This document shows, in pieces, positions 51,786 to 62,000 of a stretch of DNA of 64,000 bases. The translations under genes and the position numbers were made by a program. Each line of letters starts with the position of its first letter. The stretch's first letter is position 1. The notes under the pieces are model-generated. The model was not told the origin of the DNA. It ran no database searches and was given only the letters and a program-made list of their open reading frames with translations. Source of the DNA: Bin55 sp964572845. GTDB taxonomy: Bacteria > Pseudomonadota > Gammaproteobacteria > Pseudomonadales > Azotimanducaceae. Where the stretch lies: the NCBI GenBank assembly GCA_964572845.1, contig CAZNFX010000005.1, forward strand, positions 221,931 to 285,930, in the 5' to 3' direction.

Positions 51786-54458
51786 ATGCCCAAAAACTCA
51801 AAAATTTCAGACGAAAACCCACTTGAGACTCAAGAATGGCTCGAAGCCCTGGAGAATATACTCGAGCATGAAGGTGCAGACCGTGCATCCTATGTAGTCT
51901 CTCGTCTGCTGGCACGAGTCTCCCACACTGGCAATTCTGTCCCCCATCCAACAACAACTCCCTACCGCAATACCATCCCAGTTACCTGCGAGGCCCAAAT
52001 GCCGGGTGACTCCCATGTCGAGCGCCAAATTCGAAGCCTGATACGGTGGAACGCCCTTGCCATGGTTGTGAGAGCGAACCGTAGAGAAGGAGATCTCGGT
52101 GGCCACATTTCCACATTTGCGTCTGCAGCGACCTTGTATGAAGTTGGGTTCAACCACTTCTTTCGCGGACCGTCGGAGAGTAATCGAGGAGACCTGATCT
52201 ACTTTCAAGGTCATAGCTCCCCAGGAATCTATGCTCGGTCCTTCTTGGAAAGGCGATTGGACGAAGAGCACTTAGACCACTTTAGACGCGAGACGGGCGG
52301 AATGGGGCTGTCATCCTATCCCCATCCACGATTGATGCCAGACTATTGGCAATTCCCCACAGTATCTATGGGTTTAGGCCCCATTCAGGCGATCTACCAA
52401 GCTCATGTAATGAAGTATTTGGATGCGCGTGGTCTGGTTCCCATGGGCGACAGGAAAGTCTGGGCGTTCTTGGGAGATGGCGAGTGCGACGAACCGGAAT
52501 CGCTTGGGGTTCTGTCGCTTGCTGGGCGCGAGGGACTGGACAATCTCATCTTCGTAGTCAACTGCAATCTGCAAAGACTGGATGGTCCCGTTCGTGGTAA
52601 CGGCAAGATCATCCAGGAATTGGAGGGCGAGTTCCGAGGTTCGGGGTGGAACGTAATCAAGGTCGTATGGGGGCGCCATTGGGATCCGTTATTCGACCGC
52701 GACAAAGACGGGCGACTTCAAGCACTGATGGATGAAACCGTCGATGGCGAGTACCAGAACTTCAAGGCTAAAGGAGGCAGCTTCACCCGTTCGGACTTCT
52801 TTGGGAAGGATCCAGAAGTTCTCGATCTAGTGTCAGACATGTCCGACGACGCCATCGAGAGACTCAATCGAGGTGGGCATGACCCGCAAAAAGTCTTCGC
52901 CGCATACCAAGAAGCGATCAACCACAAGGGCCAGCCTACCGTCATTCTTGCGAAAACGGTCAAAGGCTACGGAATGGGCGACGCGGGAGAGTCGGAAAAC
53001 ACAACCCATCAAATCAAGAAATTGAACCTTGAGGAACTCAAGCAGTTCCGCGATCGATTCAACGTACCGATCGGCGATTCCGAGCTAGACTCCGTTCCGT
53101 ACTACCGGCCGCCGGAAGACAGCATTGAGATGCAATACATGCGTCGTCGCCGCAAGGAGTTGGGGGGAGTCATCCCGCGACGGATCGCCTGCAAGGACTC
53201 ATTCACTGTACCGGGTTTGGAAGCGCTGGAGGCGCAAACTGCGGGTAGCAGGAATCGAGAGATTTCCACGACAATGGCTTTTGTAAGAATTCTGGCGACC
53301 CTTTTGCGAGACAAGCAGATTCGAGATCGAATTGTGCCCATCATTCCTGACGAAGCTAGGACGTTTGGGATGGAGGGAATGTTCCGACAGTTGGGCATTT
53401 ATTCATCCGAAGGTCAACTCTACGAACCTGTGGACGCTGGCGAACTTGCGGCGTATCGGGAATCTCGGGACGGTCAAGTGCTCGAGGAGGGAATCAACGA
53501 GGCAGGAGCGTTCGCAGCCTGGCTAGCCGCGGCGACCGCGTCAAGCAGCCATGGCTATACCCTCATTCCCTTCTACATCTTTTATTCGATGTTCGGATTT
53601 CAACGAGTCGGAGATTTGACATGGGCTGCTGGCGACATGCAAGCTCGGGGTTTTCTGCTTGGTGCAACGGCAGGTCGTACTACTCTGAACGGCGAGGGGT
53701 TGCAGCATCAGGATGGTCACAGCCATGTACTTGCTAGTACCAACCCAAGCTGCATTTCCTATGACCCATGCTTTGCTTACGAGTTGGCTGTAATTCTTTG
53801 CGATGGACTGCGCCGAATGTATGCCGATTCTGAGAATGTGTTCTATTACATAACTTTGATGAACGAAAACTACGCGCATCCTTCAATGCCCGAAGGCGTA
53901 GAAGAAGGCATCGTGAAAGGTATGTATCGCTATACGACCTATGGAGACCAATCTCGTTCAAGTGGCCGCGTTGTGAACTTGCTGGGAAGCGGAACCATAC
54001 TCCAGCAAGTCCTCAAGGCCGGGCAACGACTTAATGAAGACTATGACGTTGCCGCCCGTATTTGGAGCGTAACGAGTTTTACGGAACTGATGCGGGAGGG
54101 TCGCGCCACGGAGCGGTGGAATCTGCTACATCCCGAAGAAGAAGCAAAGCGGTCCTACACTGCGACCATGTTGGACGGTGAGATTCCCGTTGTGGCGGCA
54201 ACCGACTATGTCAGATCCTATGCGGAGTCGATACGTGGATGTTTCCGAGCTCCGTACTTTGTACTTGGTACTGATGGATTTGGCAGAAGTGACACACGAG
54301 AGAGCTTAAGGCATCACTTTGAAGTCGATGATCGATTCATCACCATTGCAGCGCTGCGTAGCTTGGCTGAAATGCAAACCATATCCTATAAGGAAGTTTC
54401 CGACGCGATGAAGTCGCTAGAAATTGACCCGAGCAAGCCGGATCCCTTGTACCTATGA
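51786..54458 (+). CDS. aceE: Pyruvate dehydrogenase E1 component (homodimeric type)
   Basis: Thiamine diphosphate-dependent decarboxylase of 890 residues, the homodimeric form found in gammaproteobacteria. It shows GGHISTFASAATLYEVGFNHFFRG, YFQGHSSPGIYARSFLEGRL-like sequence, the ThDP motif FLGDGECDEPES with the later NCNLQRLDGPVRGNGKI, and TAGRTTLNGEGLQHQDGHS. The ATG at 51786 is used; a TTG lies three bases before it. aceF overlaps the stop by four bases (ATGA). No lpd (E3) gene follows, so E3 must be supplied from elsewhere. Confidence 0.96.
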   Translation: MPKNSKISDENPLETQEWLEALENILEHEGADRASYVVSRLLARVSHTGNSVPHPTTTPYRNTIPVTCEAQMPGDSHVERQIRSLIRWNALAMVVRANRREGDLGGHISTFASAATLYEVGFNHFFRGPSESNRGDLIYFQGHSSPGIYARSFLERRLDEEHLDHFRRETGGMGLSSYPHPRLMPDYWQFPTVSMGLGPIQAIYQAHVMKYLDARGLVPMGDRKVWAFLGDGECDEPESLGVLSLAGREGLDNLIFVVNCNLQRLDGPVRGNGKIIQELEGEFRGSGWNVIKVVWGRHWDPLFDRDKDGRLQALMDETVDGEYQNFKAKGGSFTRSDFFGKDPEVLDLVSDMSDDAIERLNRGGHDPQKVFAAYQEAINHKGQPTVILAKTVKGYGMGDAGESENTTHQIKKLNLEELKQFRDRFNVPIGDSELDSVPYYRPPEDSIEMQYMRRRRKELGGVIPRRIACKDSFTVPGLEALEAQTAGSRNREISTTMAFVRILATLLRDKQIRDRIVPIIPDEARTFGMEGMFRQLGIYSSEGQLYEPVDAGELAAYRESRDGQVLEEGINEAGAFAAWLAAATASSSHGYTLIPFYIFYSMFGFQRVGDLTWAAGDMQARGFLLGATAGRTTLNGEGLQHQDGHSHVLASTNPSCISYDPCFAYELAVILCDGLRRMYADSENVFYYITLMNENYAHPSMPEGVEEGIVKGMYRYTTYGDQSRSSGRVVNLLGSGTILQQVLKAGQRLNEDYDVAARIWSVTSFTELMREGRATERWNLLHPEEEAKRSYTATMLDGEIPVVAATDYVRSYAESIRGCFRAPYFVLGTDGFGRSDTRESLRHHFEVDDRFITIAALRSLAEMQTISYKEVSDAMKSLEIDPSKPDPLYL

Positions 54459-55771
54459 CCGCAACAAGCATTGAAATTCCCGATATTGGAGACGCCACAG
54501 ATGTCGAGGTGATCGAGATTTGCGTGGGGATAGGCGACGTGGTGGCCAAGGACGATGCACTAATCGTCATTGAGTCGGAAAAGGCGTCGATGGAAGTGCC
54601 ATCCACGGTGGATGGAAAAGTATCGGAAATCTTGCTGGCGTTGGGCGACATTGTGAACACTGGTGACAAGATTGCCGTCGTCGACGCAACTGAAACTCCA
54701 GACCAACCCGTCAGCGTTGAAGAGGAGTCGGAGACGCAAGCGCATAAGGATGACGAATCGTCCGAGCAAGCTCGCGCGTCGGAAGCCAAACGCCCCACTC
54801 CACCCACTCCACCCACTCCACCAACACCGCCGCTCTCTGTTGAAGCTCAACCGACGCATACCAGCTCAGGTTCGTCGGTCTATGCGGGTCCCGCGGTGAG
54901 AAAGCTTGCTCGCGAATTGGGAGTGGATTTAACGCGTGTAGACGGGTCAGGAGCGAAAGGGAGAATTGTCAAGGACGACCTCAAAGCCTATGTCAAATCG
55001 AATTTGAGTGGGGTGGCGTCGCCAGGAAGCGGAGCTGGGATTCCACGCATCGAATTGCCCGATTTCAGTACATTCGGACCTGTAGAGGAAGTGCCCTTGA
55101 CGCGGATTCGCGCTCGCGGCGCACAAAATCTGGTTCGAAGCTGGCTGAACGTAGTTCATGTAACTCAGCATGACGAGGCCGACGTCACGGAATTGGAGCA
55201 ATTTCGAAGCGAGCTGAATTCCGATTTGACAGATCGATCCAATCGACTGACTCCGCTACCGTTCATATTGAAGGCATGTGCATGTACGCTTCTTGAGCAC
55301 TCGAACCTCAACGCATCACTAACCCCTGATCTCAAGTCGCTCATTTGCAAGAAATACGTCCATCTTGGGATGGCGGTCGACACCGAGGAAGGTCTGGTTG
55401 TACCCGTCATAAGAGATGTCGACAAGAAAGGCGTGCAAGAGATTTCAGCCGAAACCAAAGTCTTGGCTCGTGCGGCGCAAGAGAAGAAGCTCAAGCCAAG
55501 CGATATTCAAGGTGCTTCATTCACTGTTTCGAGTCTGGGCAACATAGGAGGAACTGGATTCACACCAATCGTGAATGCACCAGAAGTGGCCATACTCGGT
55601 GTTGGACGCATGGCCGTCAAGCCTGTTTGGATGAATGGCGAATTCGTTCCTCGCAAAGTATTGCCGTTGAGCTTGTCCTACGACCACCGCGCCGTCAATG
55701 GCGCCGAAGCTGGGAGATTTGTAACCGCTTTGGCGGCCAAGTTAGCGGACATAAGAAAGCTTGTGCTTTAA
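54455..55771 (+). CDS. aceF: Dihydrolipoamide acetyltransferase, pyruvate dehydrogenase E2
   Basis: Core subunit of 438 residues. One lipoyl domain carries the lipoylated lysine in ESEKASMEVPST (about Lys40). It is followed by an acidic linker, a PTPPTPPTPP-type tandem repeat coded at about 54797-54833, a peripheral-subunit-binding domain (AGPAVRKLARELGVDL) and the catalytic domain ending LSLSYDHRAVNGAEAGRFV with the active-site histidine. E. coli AceF has three lipoyl domains, so a single one is a shorter form. No E3 gene is adjacent. Confidence 0.94.
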   Translation: MTATSIEIPDIGDATDVEVIEICVGIGDVVAKDDALIVIESEKASMEVPSTVDGKVSEILLALGDIVNTGDKIAVVDATETPDQPVSVEEESETQAHKDDESSEQARASEAKRPTPPTPPTPPTPPLSVEAQPTHTSSGSSVYAGPAVRKLARELGVDLTRVDGSGAKGRIVKDDLKAYVKSNLSGVASPGSGAGIPRIELPDFSTFGPVEEVPLTRIRARGAQNLVRSWLNVVHVTQHDEADVTELEQFRSELNSDLTDRSNRLTPLPFILKACACTLLEHSNLNASLTPDLKSLICKKYVHLGMAVDTEEGLVVPVIRDVDKKGVQEISAETKVLARAAQEKKLKPSDIQGASFTVSSLGNIGGTGFTPIVNAPEVAILGVGRMAVKPVWMNGEFVPRKVLPLSLSYDHRAVNGAEAGRFVTALAAKLADIRKLVL

Positions 55772-56006
55772 AGTAGCGCCGTGGCTCGCTGGAGTGCGAA
55801 GTCCTAAGAGGACCTCGACCGTGACTAGAGTGTCGAGATCCAAAATATTCCATTGAGGGCGTTGCGTTGCATTCCGCACATTCGACTTCCTCGTCGGCAA
55901 TCGCAAGGACGAATCGAAGCAAACCACTTTCGTAAACTACAGCCAATTGTGTCGAAAGTGAGCTCGCAGTGTCGAGTGTGAATTAACTCAAGAGGGAGAA
56001 ATTCGA

Positions 56007-56822
56007 ATGGCGTCTATTGATAGAAATGGTGCACTAAAGGGCCGAAGCGCGGTGGTTACTGGTGCCAGTCGAGGCATAGGCGAGGCAATCGCCTATCGAC
56101 TGGCCATGGAAGGTGCGAATGTAGTTGTGACAGCACGAACGGTAAACGAAAGCGATCACCCGTTGCCGGGAACCATAACCAAGACAGTAGAGACCATCCG
56201 ACAGGCAGGAGGAGACGCGCACGCGGTGCAATGCAATCTTGCATTGCCTGACGACAGGGAGAGATTGGTTGAAGAGTCTCGCGCAACCTATGGACCTATC
56301 GACATCTTGGTCAACAATGCGGCTGTTACCTACTTTTTTCCGATCAAGGAATTTCCGGATAAGCGAGCAAGGCTAATGTACGAAGTTCAGATGATCGCGC
56401 CTATGGACTTGAGCCAGCGATTCCTCCCCGACATGGTCGAGATGGGCAAGGGGCACATCATCTATATCTCGTCGCATGCGGCAATTCATCCGCAGAATCC
56501 AGCCGCCGGGGGAGGCGGGGGAACTGTATACGGAATGTGCAAGGCCGCCATGGAGCGTTTTACAACAGGTTTCGCGGCGGAGGTCTACGGTAGCAACATA
56601 GCAGTAAATGCTATTTCACCAGGGTTGGTCGCAACTCCAGGCACTCAACTCCACGGATTGGTCAATGAAAATACCAAGTCTAGGGAATCTCCGATAGAAG
56701 GCATTGCCGAGGCGACCTGCTTTATCGCCCGAAGTGAACCGAAGGAAATTACAGGGAGAATTGATCACATTCCAGAATTCATGCAGGAATTCTCGCTTGA
56801 ACCTGTCGAATTGATCGCGTGA
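56007..56822 (+). CDS. SDR-family oxidoreductase
   Basis: Classical short-chain dehydrogenase of 271 residues. It has VVTGASRGIGEAIAYRL at the N-terminus, NNAA near residue 110, IISSHAA-type serine (ISSHAAI) and the catalytic YGMCK. It carries a glycine-rich PAAGGGGGTVYG just before the tyrosine. A good ribosome binding site (GAGGGAG) precedes the ATG. It converges with the dioxygenase gene at 56947. The substrate is unknown. Confidence 0.85.
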   Translation: MASIDRNGALKGRSAVVTGASRGIGEAIAYRLAMEGANVVVTARTVNESDHPLPGTITKTVETIRQAGGDAHAVQCNLALPDDRERLVEESRATYGPIDILVNNAAVTYFFPIKEFPDKRARLMYEVQMIAPMDLSQRFLPDMVEMGKGHIIYISSHAAIHPQNPAAGGGGGTVYGMCKAAMERFTTGFAAEVYGSNIAVNAISPGLVATPGTQLHGLVNENTKSRESPIEGIAEATCFIARSEPKEITGRIDHIPEFMQEFSLEPVELIA

Positions 56823-56833
56823 TCCTTGGTGAA

Positions 56834-56858
56834 GGCGGCAAGGCCGCCACGATTGTTT
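56834..56858 (+). terminator. Candidate rho-independent terminator of the SDR gene
   Basis: The stem GGCGGC (56834-56839) with GCCGCC (56843-56848) encloses the loop AAG. It is followed after six bases by TTTT at 56855-56858. It lies 12 bases past the SDR stop, between convergent genes. Confidence 0.45.
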
Positions 56859-56946
56859 TCGATTGCGTTTCAGCCACCCGCGCTGGCTCTTGGCTGCGTT
56901 GCCACCAAGCGTTCCGGCTCATCTTCTGGACAAGCTAAGCACTTGA

Positions 56947-57861
56947 TTAGCTAGGCTTCATTTCACCCATCGCATACTGGCCGGGAGTTACCCGCTCTAC
57001 GCCTTCATATCCGCCATAGCCTTGCCACGGTATGAATCCAAGCAATTGCAACAGCCTTTCTGAAGCGTCGGCAACCACCTCGGGGCGAGTGCCGAATGGA
57101 AAATTATCCTGTTGGCGAAACTGGGGTGCACAGAAGTTGGTGGTTAATCCAATCCGTGGTGCATCGGAGACATTCGCGCCAGTGGAATGCCAAGTGCGTC
57201 CCTCGAATATGCAAACGGTTCCTGCGGGCCCAACGGCAGGAACCCAGTTAGCGTCACGATCTCGGTCGTTGTCTGGCTCGCGCCCGCTCAAGTGGCTGCC
57301 AGGAACTACGAGAGTCGCCCCATTTTCCTTGGTGAAGTCATCGATCATCCACATGGCATTGCACACGACAGCCGGCGCGATGCTCTTGTTTCGCATCAGT
57401 TCTCTAGAAGTAGTCTTGCGTCCGCGGTTGCCCTTCCGTGTGATCGAACCGGGCTTCACCAGAGTTTGTCGTTGCTCCGTCGTCGGCGGAGGCATCCAAA
57501 ACTGATCGGTGTGGAAGTTTGTTGTCCCTCCAGGATGCGCGAAGTGAGCATGATAGGAAGACAGCAAGTAGGCATCACCAAGGACATGCTTCAAGATGGC
57601 ATGCAATCCATCGTGAAGTATTGGCCCGTGGAAGACCTTCCCTTTATTGATGAGAAACCGGATCAGTTGCTTTCCGTCCGGTAGACGTAGACTCGCGCCC
57701 TGCTGCTCCTCTGCAGCAAGCTGTTCCAGCAGGCGCGAACGAATCGATGAGACTTCATCCTGACTGAGGGCATTCTCGAGAAGGCAGTAACCGAAAACCT
57801 CCATGTCGGCCTGGGCTTGGTCGATAGAAGTTGTGGGTACAGGCAGTCGATCTAGAGTCAT
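56947..57861 (-). CDS. Phytanoyl-CoA dioxygenase family protein (first copy)
   Basis: Fe(II)/2-oxoglutarate oxygenase-fold protein of about 304 residues. It shows the metal facial triad: the HxD in TTNFHTDQFWMPP near residue 120 and the distal histidine in CIFEGRTWHSTGAN near 225, followed by the arginine of PRIGLTTNF for 2-oxoglutarate. A stretch TLVVPGSHLSGREP is typical of PhyH proteins. The ATG at 57861 is preferred; a TTG lies nine bases earlier. It is divergent from a second PhyH-family gene at 58115. The substrate is unknown. Confidence 0.85.
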   Translation of the reverse strand: MTLDRLPVPTTSIDQAQADMEVFGYCLLENALSQDEVSSIRSRLLEQLAAEEQQGASLRLPDGKQLIRFLINKGKVFHGPILHDGLHAILKHVLGDAYLLSSYHAHFAHPGGTTNFHTDQFWMPPPTTEQRQTLVKPGSITRKGNRGRKTTSRELMRNKSIAPAVVCNAMWMIDDFTKENGATLVVPGSHLSGREPDNDRDRDANWVPAVGPAGTVCIFEGRTWHSTGANVSDAPRIGLTTNFCAPQFRQQDNFPFGTRPEVVADASERLLQLLGFIPWQGYGGYEGVERVTPGQYAMGEMKPS

Positions 57862-58114
57862 GCCACCCAATTATAGGAAGCCCGGTTCAGATGTTAGTGA
57901 TCGGAAACCTGTGCAATGAGCCGACGGATCGGCGGTCGCGGTAGTTGTTTGCCGCTATTGTGTAGTTGAAATAGAGCCCAAAGGAACCAAGACTCCAGGT
58001 GCTGTCTAAAATTTGTCCACTACACCAAACCCCAAAGTCTGTAGAGCACCTAGGGTTTCGGTCTCTACTTTCGAATGCCCCACTAGGCGTTCTCAATTTG
58101 TCGAGCTGCATTTC

Positions 58115-58870
58115 ATGATTGACCAAGAACGCTATGCGGAGCTAAGAGTTTGGGGGTTTACGGTCATCCACGATGTGTTAGACACCGTAACTGCGAAAGC
58201 AATGCGAGACTTTGTCGTGGATCACGCTTTCCACATCGGGGTCGAACACGAACACCGGGGGACGGCTAGGCACCTCGCGAATCTGGTTACACTCGATCCA
58301 ATGTTCCTGCAGGCGATCGACCACGTCGCCGTTTTGCCGTACATAGAGGAAATGATGGGTAAGGATCTCATTCTTGGATCCCTAAGCGCACGTGTGGTTA
58401 GACCGGGCGAAGGGGCACAGACTCTACATAGCGATGTGCCGCTGGCAATGCATCGCTACGGGCACGACGCACCACTGATGATGAATACGGTTTGGGCATT
58501 GTCGGATTTGACACCTGACAATGGTGGTACACGGCTTGTGCCCGGTAGTCATCAGAGCCATTTGTCCGAGCCTCCTGCAGGATTGTCGCTTCCATATATG
58601 ATGCAACCGACACTACCAGCTGGCTCAGTAGCGATATTCCACGGCCAGACTTGGCATGGAGGTGGAGAGAATCGATCGGACCAACTGAGAACGGCGATGT
58701 TTGGTCACTACCGCCACAGCCATTGGATGCGTTTCCAATGCGACCCTCACGACGGCTTTCGTGAACGGTGGCTGCAAGGTATGACTACGCGGCAAAAGGA
58801 GCTCCTCCGCATGACCTCTGGTGTGGATCACAGGCACGGTGCGGATTTCTTGAGAGGTAGGGGATGTTGA
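58115..58870 (+). CDS. Phytanoyl-CoA dioxygenase family protein (second copy)
   Basis: Protein of 251 residues of the same superfamily as its divergent neighbour but clearly a different subfamily. It opens MIDQERYAELRVWGFTVIHDVLD, the usual PhyH start. The metal HxD lies in GAQTLHSDVPLAM, GGTRLVPGSHQSHLSE follows, and the distal histidine is in AIFHGQTWHGGGENRS. The frame is open from 58013, but the ATG at 58115 gives the family start. Substrate unknown; amino acid, lipid or secondary-metabolite hydroxylation are all possible. Confidence 0.83.
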   Translation: MIDQERYAELRVWGFTVIHDVLDTVTAKAMRDFVVDHAFHIGVEHEHRGTARHLANLVTLDPMFLQAIDHVAVLPYIEEMMGKDLILGSLSARVVRPGEGAQTLHSDVPLAMHRYGHDAPLMMNTVWALSDLTPDNGGTRLVPGSHQSHLSEPPAGLSLPYMMQPTLPAGSVAIFHGQTWHGGGENRSDQLRTAMFGHYRHSHWMRFQCDPHDGFRERWLQGMTTRQKELLRMTSGVDHRHGADFLRGRGC

Positions 58871-59071
58871 GTAGCCTGCACAAATCCGCGGACCAGACTT
58901 CTCTCATATGTAGGTAAGTGCATCTGACAGCCAAGACTTGGGATTGGATCTCGTCGTGGACTCGCTCAATAGACGGATGAGATGCCCCTAGCTAGATGAT
59001 CAAACTAAATTTTCCGGTTCGAATTTAGATCTTCTGAGAAACCTTCGGATGCTTGTATTTCCCAAAGATTA

Positions 59072-62000
59072 CTACTTAGGGTTCGCTGCATCCGATCCGT
59101 TTGCCGCTTGTTCCTCAATCAGATCCATTGGACTCCACCGTATGGCGTCAGCTACTCCCAATCCACGTATTGCGTCGACCAAGACTACATCGACTTTCGA
59201 GTCGCTCAATTCGAAGGTTCCAAGTTCATTCCATCCTGGCGACGCAGAGTTTGCGTCAAACTCTAACTTGGCGTCGAGTCCGTCGCTCAATACATGAATG
59301 ACATGCGTCCCCAGATAGTATTGACGAGAACTCCATTGGTTGGCGGCGTCAGGTGAATACACACGGTTGTAAGCGATTTCTGTCCGCATGGCAACAGGGA
59401 TGTGATATTCCAACTTCCACACTCCCGATGAGGGAATAGTCGCTGAAAACTTCGCTGTGGACTGTTCGAAATCCCACGGTTTTCCTGCGTAAGTCCTGCG
59501 ATATTTTCCGTAACTGGTAGGCTCATTTTCTCGAGACCACCACTTCCGACTAGCGTCCATCCGTCTAGATGAAACCTCTGCAAACAGTGGATTGAAACGG
59601 TTTTCTAGGCGATTGAGTGACTGCTTTCGTATAGGCAAACCTCTATCAAATTCCAACTGACGAACTGCTGCCGCACGCTCAATCCATTTGGGAAAAGTAG
59701 AGACTTCAGAAGCGAAGGATGGGTTTTCAATGGAAAACCCATCGTCAAGATCGTCCACAACAATAGCATTGTGTTCGGGTGATTGCCATTCGATGTGAGT
59801 TATGTAAGGAAGAGTTGGGGAGTCCGTCGGATTGAATTCGTCAACTTCCGGCAAATCCAATCTCAGCGGCTCCCGGTTTAGAGAAAGGTGGGGCACCAAC
59901 CAGACTCTACGCGGTGGCTTGTTGCTTTGAAAAGCTATGCGAACTGCGGTATTACCACGCACGTGAACAGGACGTAATCGAAATATGTCATATGGCGGGT
60001 AGTCGCCGCCGCGTTCGACTTGATAGGAAATTTCGACTACTCCCGATGCGGATTCTCCATTGGCAAGCGTGAAACTCGTTTGATAAACGGCCTCGCCGCT
60101 GTCGTCATTTGCAATACGCTCACTAGTGAGATCCTCTGCTGTGAATCCTGGCAATCCCAAGGAATTCAGCCAATCGCCTGCCGCTGCCTCTATGTCCAAA
60201 CCGACATCCAATGCAGTTCTTTGAAAATCTTTTTCGGTATAGGAACGTCCACGAAATCGAGTTACCAGCTCATGTAAAAATCGCGCCGTAAGTTCTTCGC
60301 CGTAGGTGTCAATGATTGCATCGGCAACGCGTTGACTCTTGATCAGCAGCGCGTGGTAAGTTCCGACTGGGTCGGCCGCATAGTCGATGGTGCTCAGTGG
60401 CGTTTGTTCCAATATTTCCCATGTCGCGGGTCGCTCTGCAAACTCCCTGCGCCAATTTGATACTCCTCTCTCGGATCTTTCGGTACCGAGTGCATTCTCA
60501 AGATTCATGAAAAATTCGGTTTCCACCGCAGTTCCACGTGCCAGCGCTGTGTGAACGGAAAAGTATCCTTTACTGCCTGTCGTTATCGTTTGTGCTAGTT
60601 CGTTTGCTACGAATCGCAGTGCCGTAGCGCCATTTCCAGTCGGTGATGTTTGATAGTCAACAAAGTTCATTGCAATACCAACCAGTGGATCTCCGCCGTG
60701 CAAGTCGTTTGAAAAATAGGCTAGCACTTCGTCCAGCATGTACTTGTGATGTTCAGACTCTTCTCGACCCTCTCTTTCGTAGTAGCTGCGCAATCCAGCG
60801 TATCTATCCTTGTATGGTGCGACGGGAAAACCTGATTCTCGCAACATCTGCAATCCAGGGACTGAATACACGCTGCCCATCCGCCATCCACCACCATAGG
60901 TTCTTAGAGATACGGGTACTTCAACGATTGAAAGCCTTGGGTATGGATACCGAAGCCCCGATTTGTGCAAAACGTAGCTTCGCTCATTGATCCACTCTCT
61001 TAGGATAGGAACACTCTCGCTGAACACCTGCATGTTCTCTGCGTGTTTGCTGCTCAGGAGGAGTTCGTACTCGACTCCGTCAACCGTGAGTGATCGCCTC
61101 TCAAATTGCGAAGCTACAAGAGCTACTTCGTGTATTGGGTTTGTAGTGGAAAACCTAAATACGGAATTCCTGCTGGACGGTAGCACTTCACGTGCACCTG
61201 GTCCTGCTACCAGCCACTCTTTGGGTACTGTGACTTCGATGTCAATCAGGTAGAAGTCGCGAGGTCTGGATTCCAATGCACTTGTACCGTAGGCGGATCC
61301 GGATGTCGGCATCCAAGTGATTCCAGGCAATAGAGCGACGAAGTTGGGATGGAAAATGTAGCTCTTTTGACCGAGTAGGAACAGTCGCCGTCCTCCAATA
61401 GCGCCCAATTCCTTCCAATCTAGTGCACTGTCCAAGTAGGCGAATCGTTCGTCTGGTTTGCCGCGAGCCGCGATGTTGATTACTGGTGGAGCGGTACCGA
61501 AGTTCGTCGGAATTCGCAGCAGTCCATTTTCAAATTCAAAGTCCTCTGTTGGAGAGCCGTTTATGGAGATTTCCTCAACTCGATAGCCAGGATTCAACGA
61601 GAACAGCCAATACTCGGCGTCAGAATCACGATTTGCCTGCATGGTCAGCGTCAAATCTAGGTTCATGAAGCGCCCAGGTCTGATTTCGACGGAGCCCGAA
61701 ATGTGTTGAATGTCCGTGGTATGGTGCGATCGTTCCTCACTGTGAGCATGGGACCAAATGGCTACTCTTGCTTCATTCAAATCCGCATTGCGCGCCACTA
61801 GATTGATCGTGAGCGACGCGACAATAAGAAACGCTACTAATCCCCGAAAAAGCAGCATTGTGAATGTCTTGGTGTCCTGAACTCTTGATGGCACCAATGC
61901 CGCAATAGCCAGGAATCCTCCGGCCAAAACCAACATTAGTGCCCTGTTTGCAACGATGTTGAACGTTGCGAAAGTAGAGGCTAACTCGGAGGGATAGACG

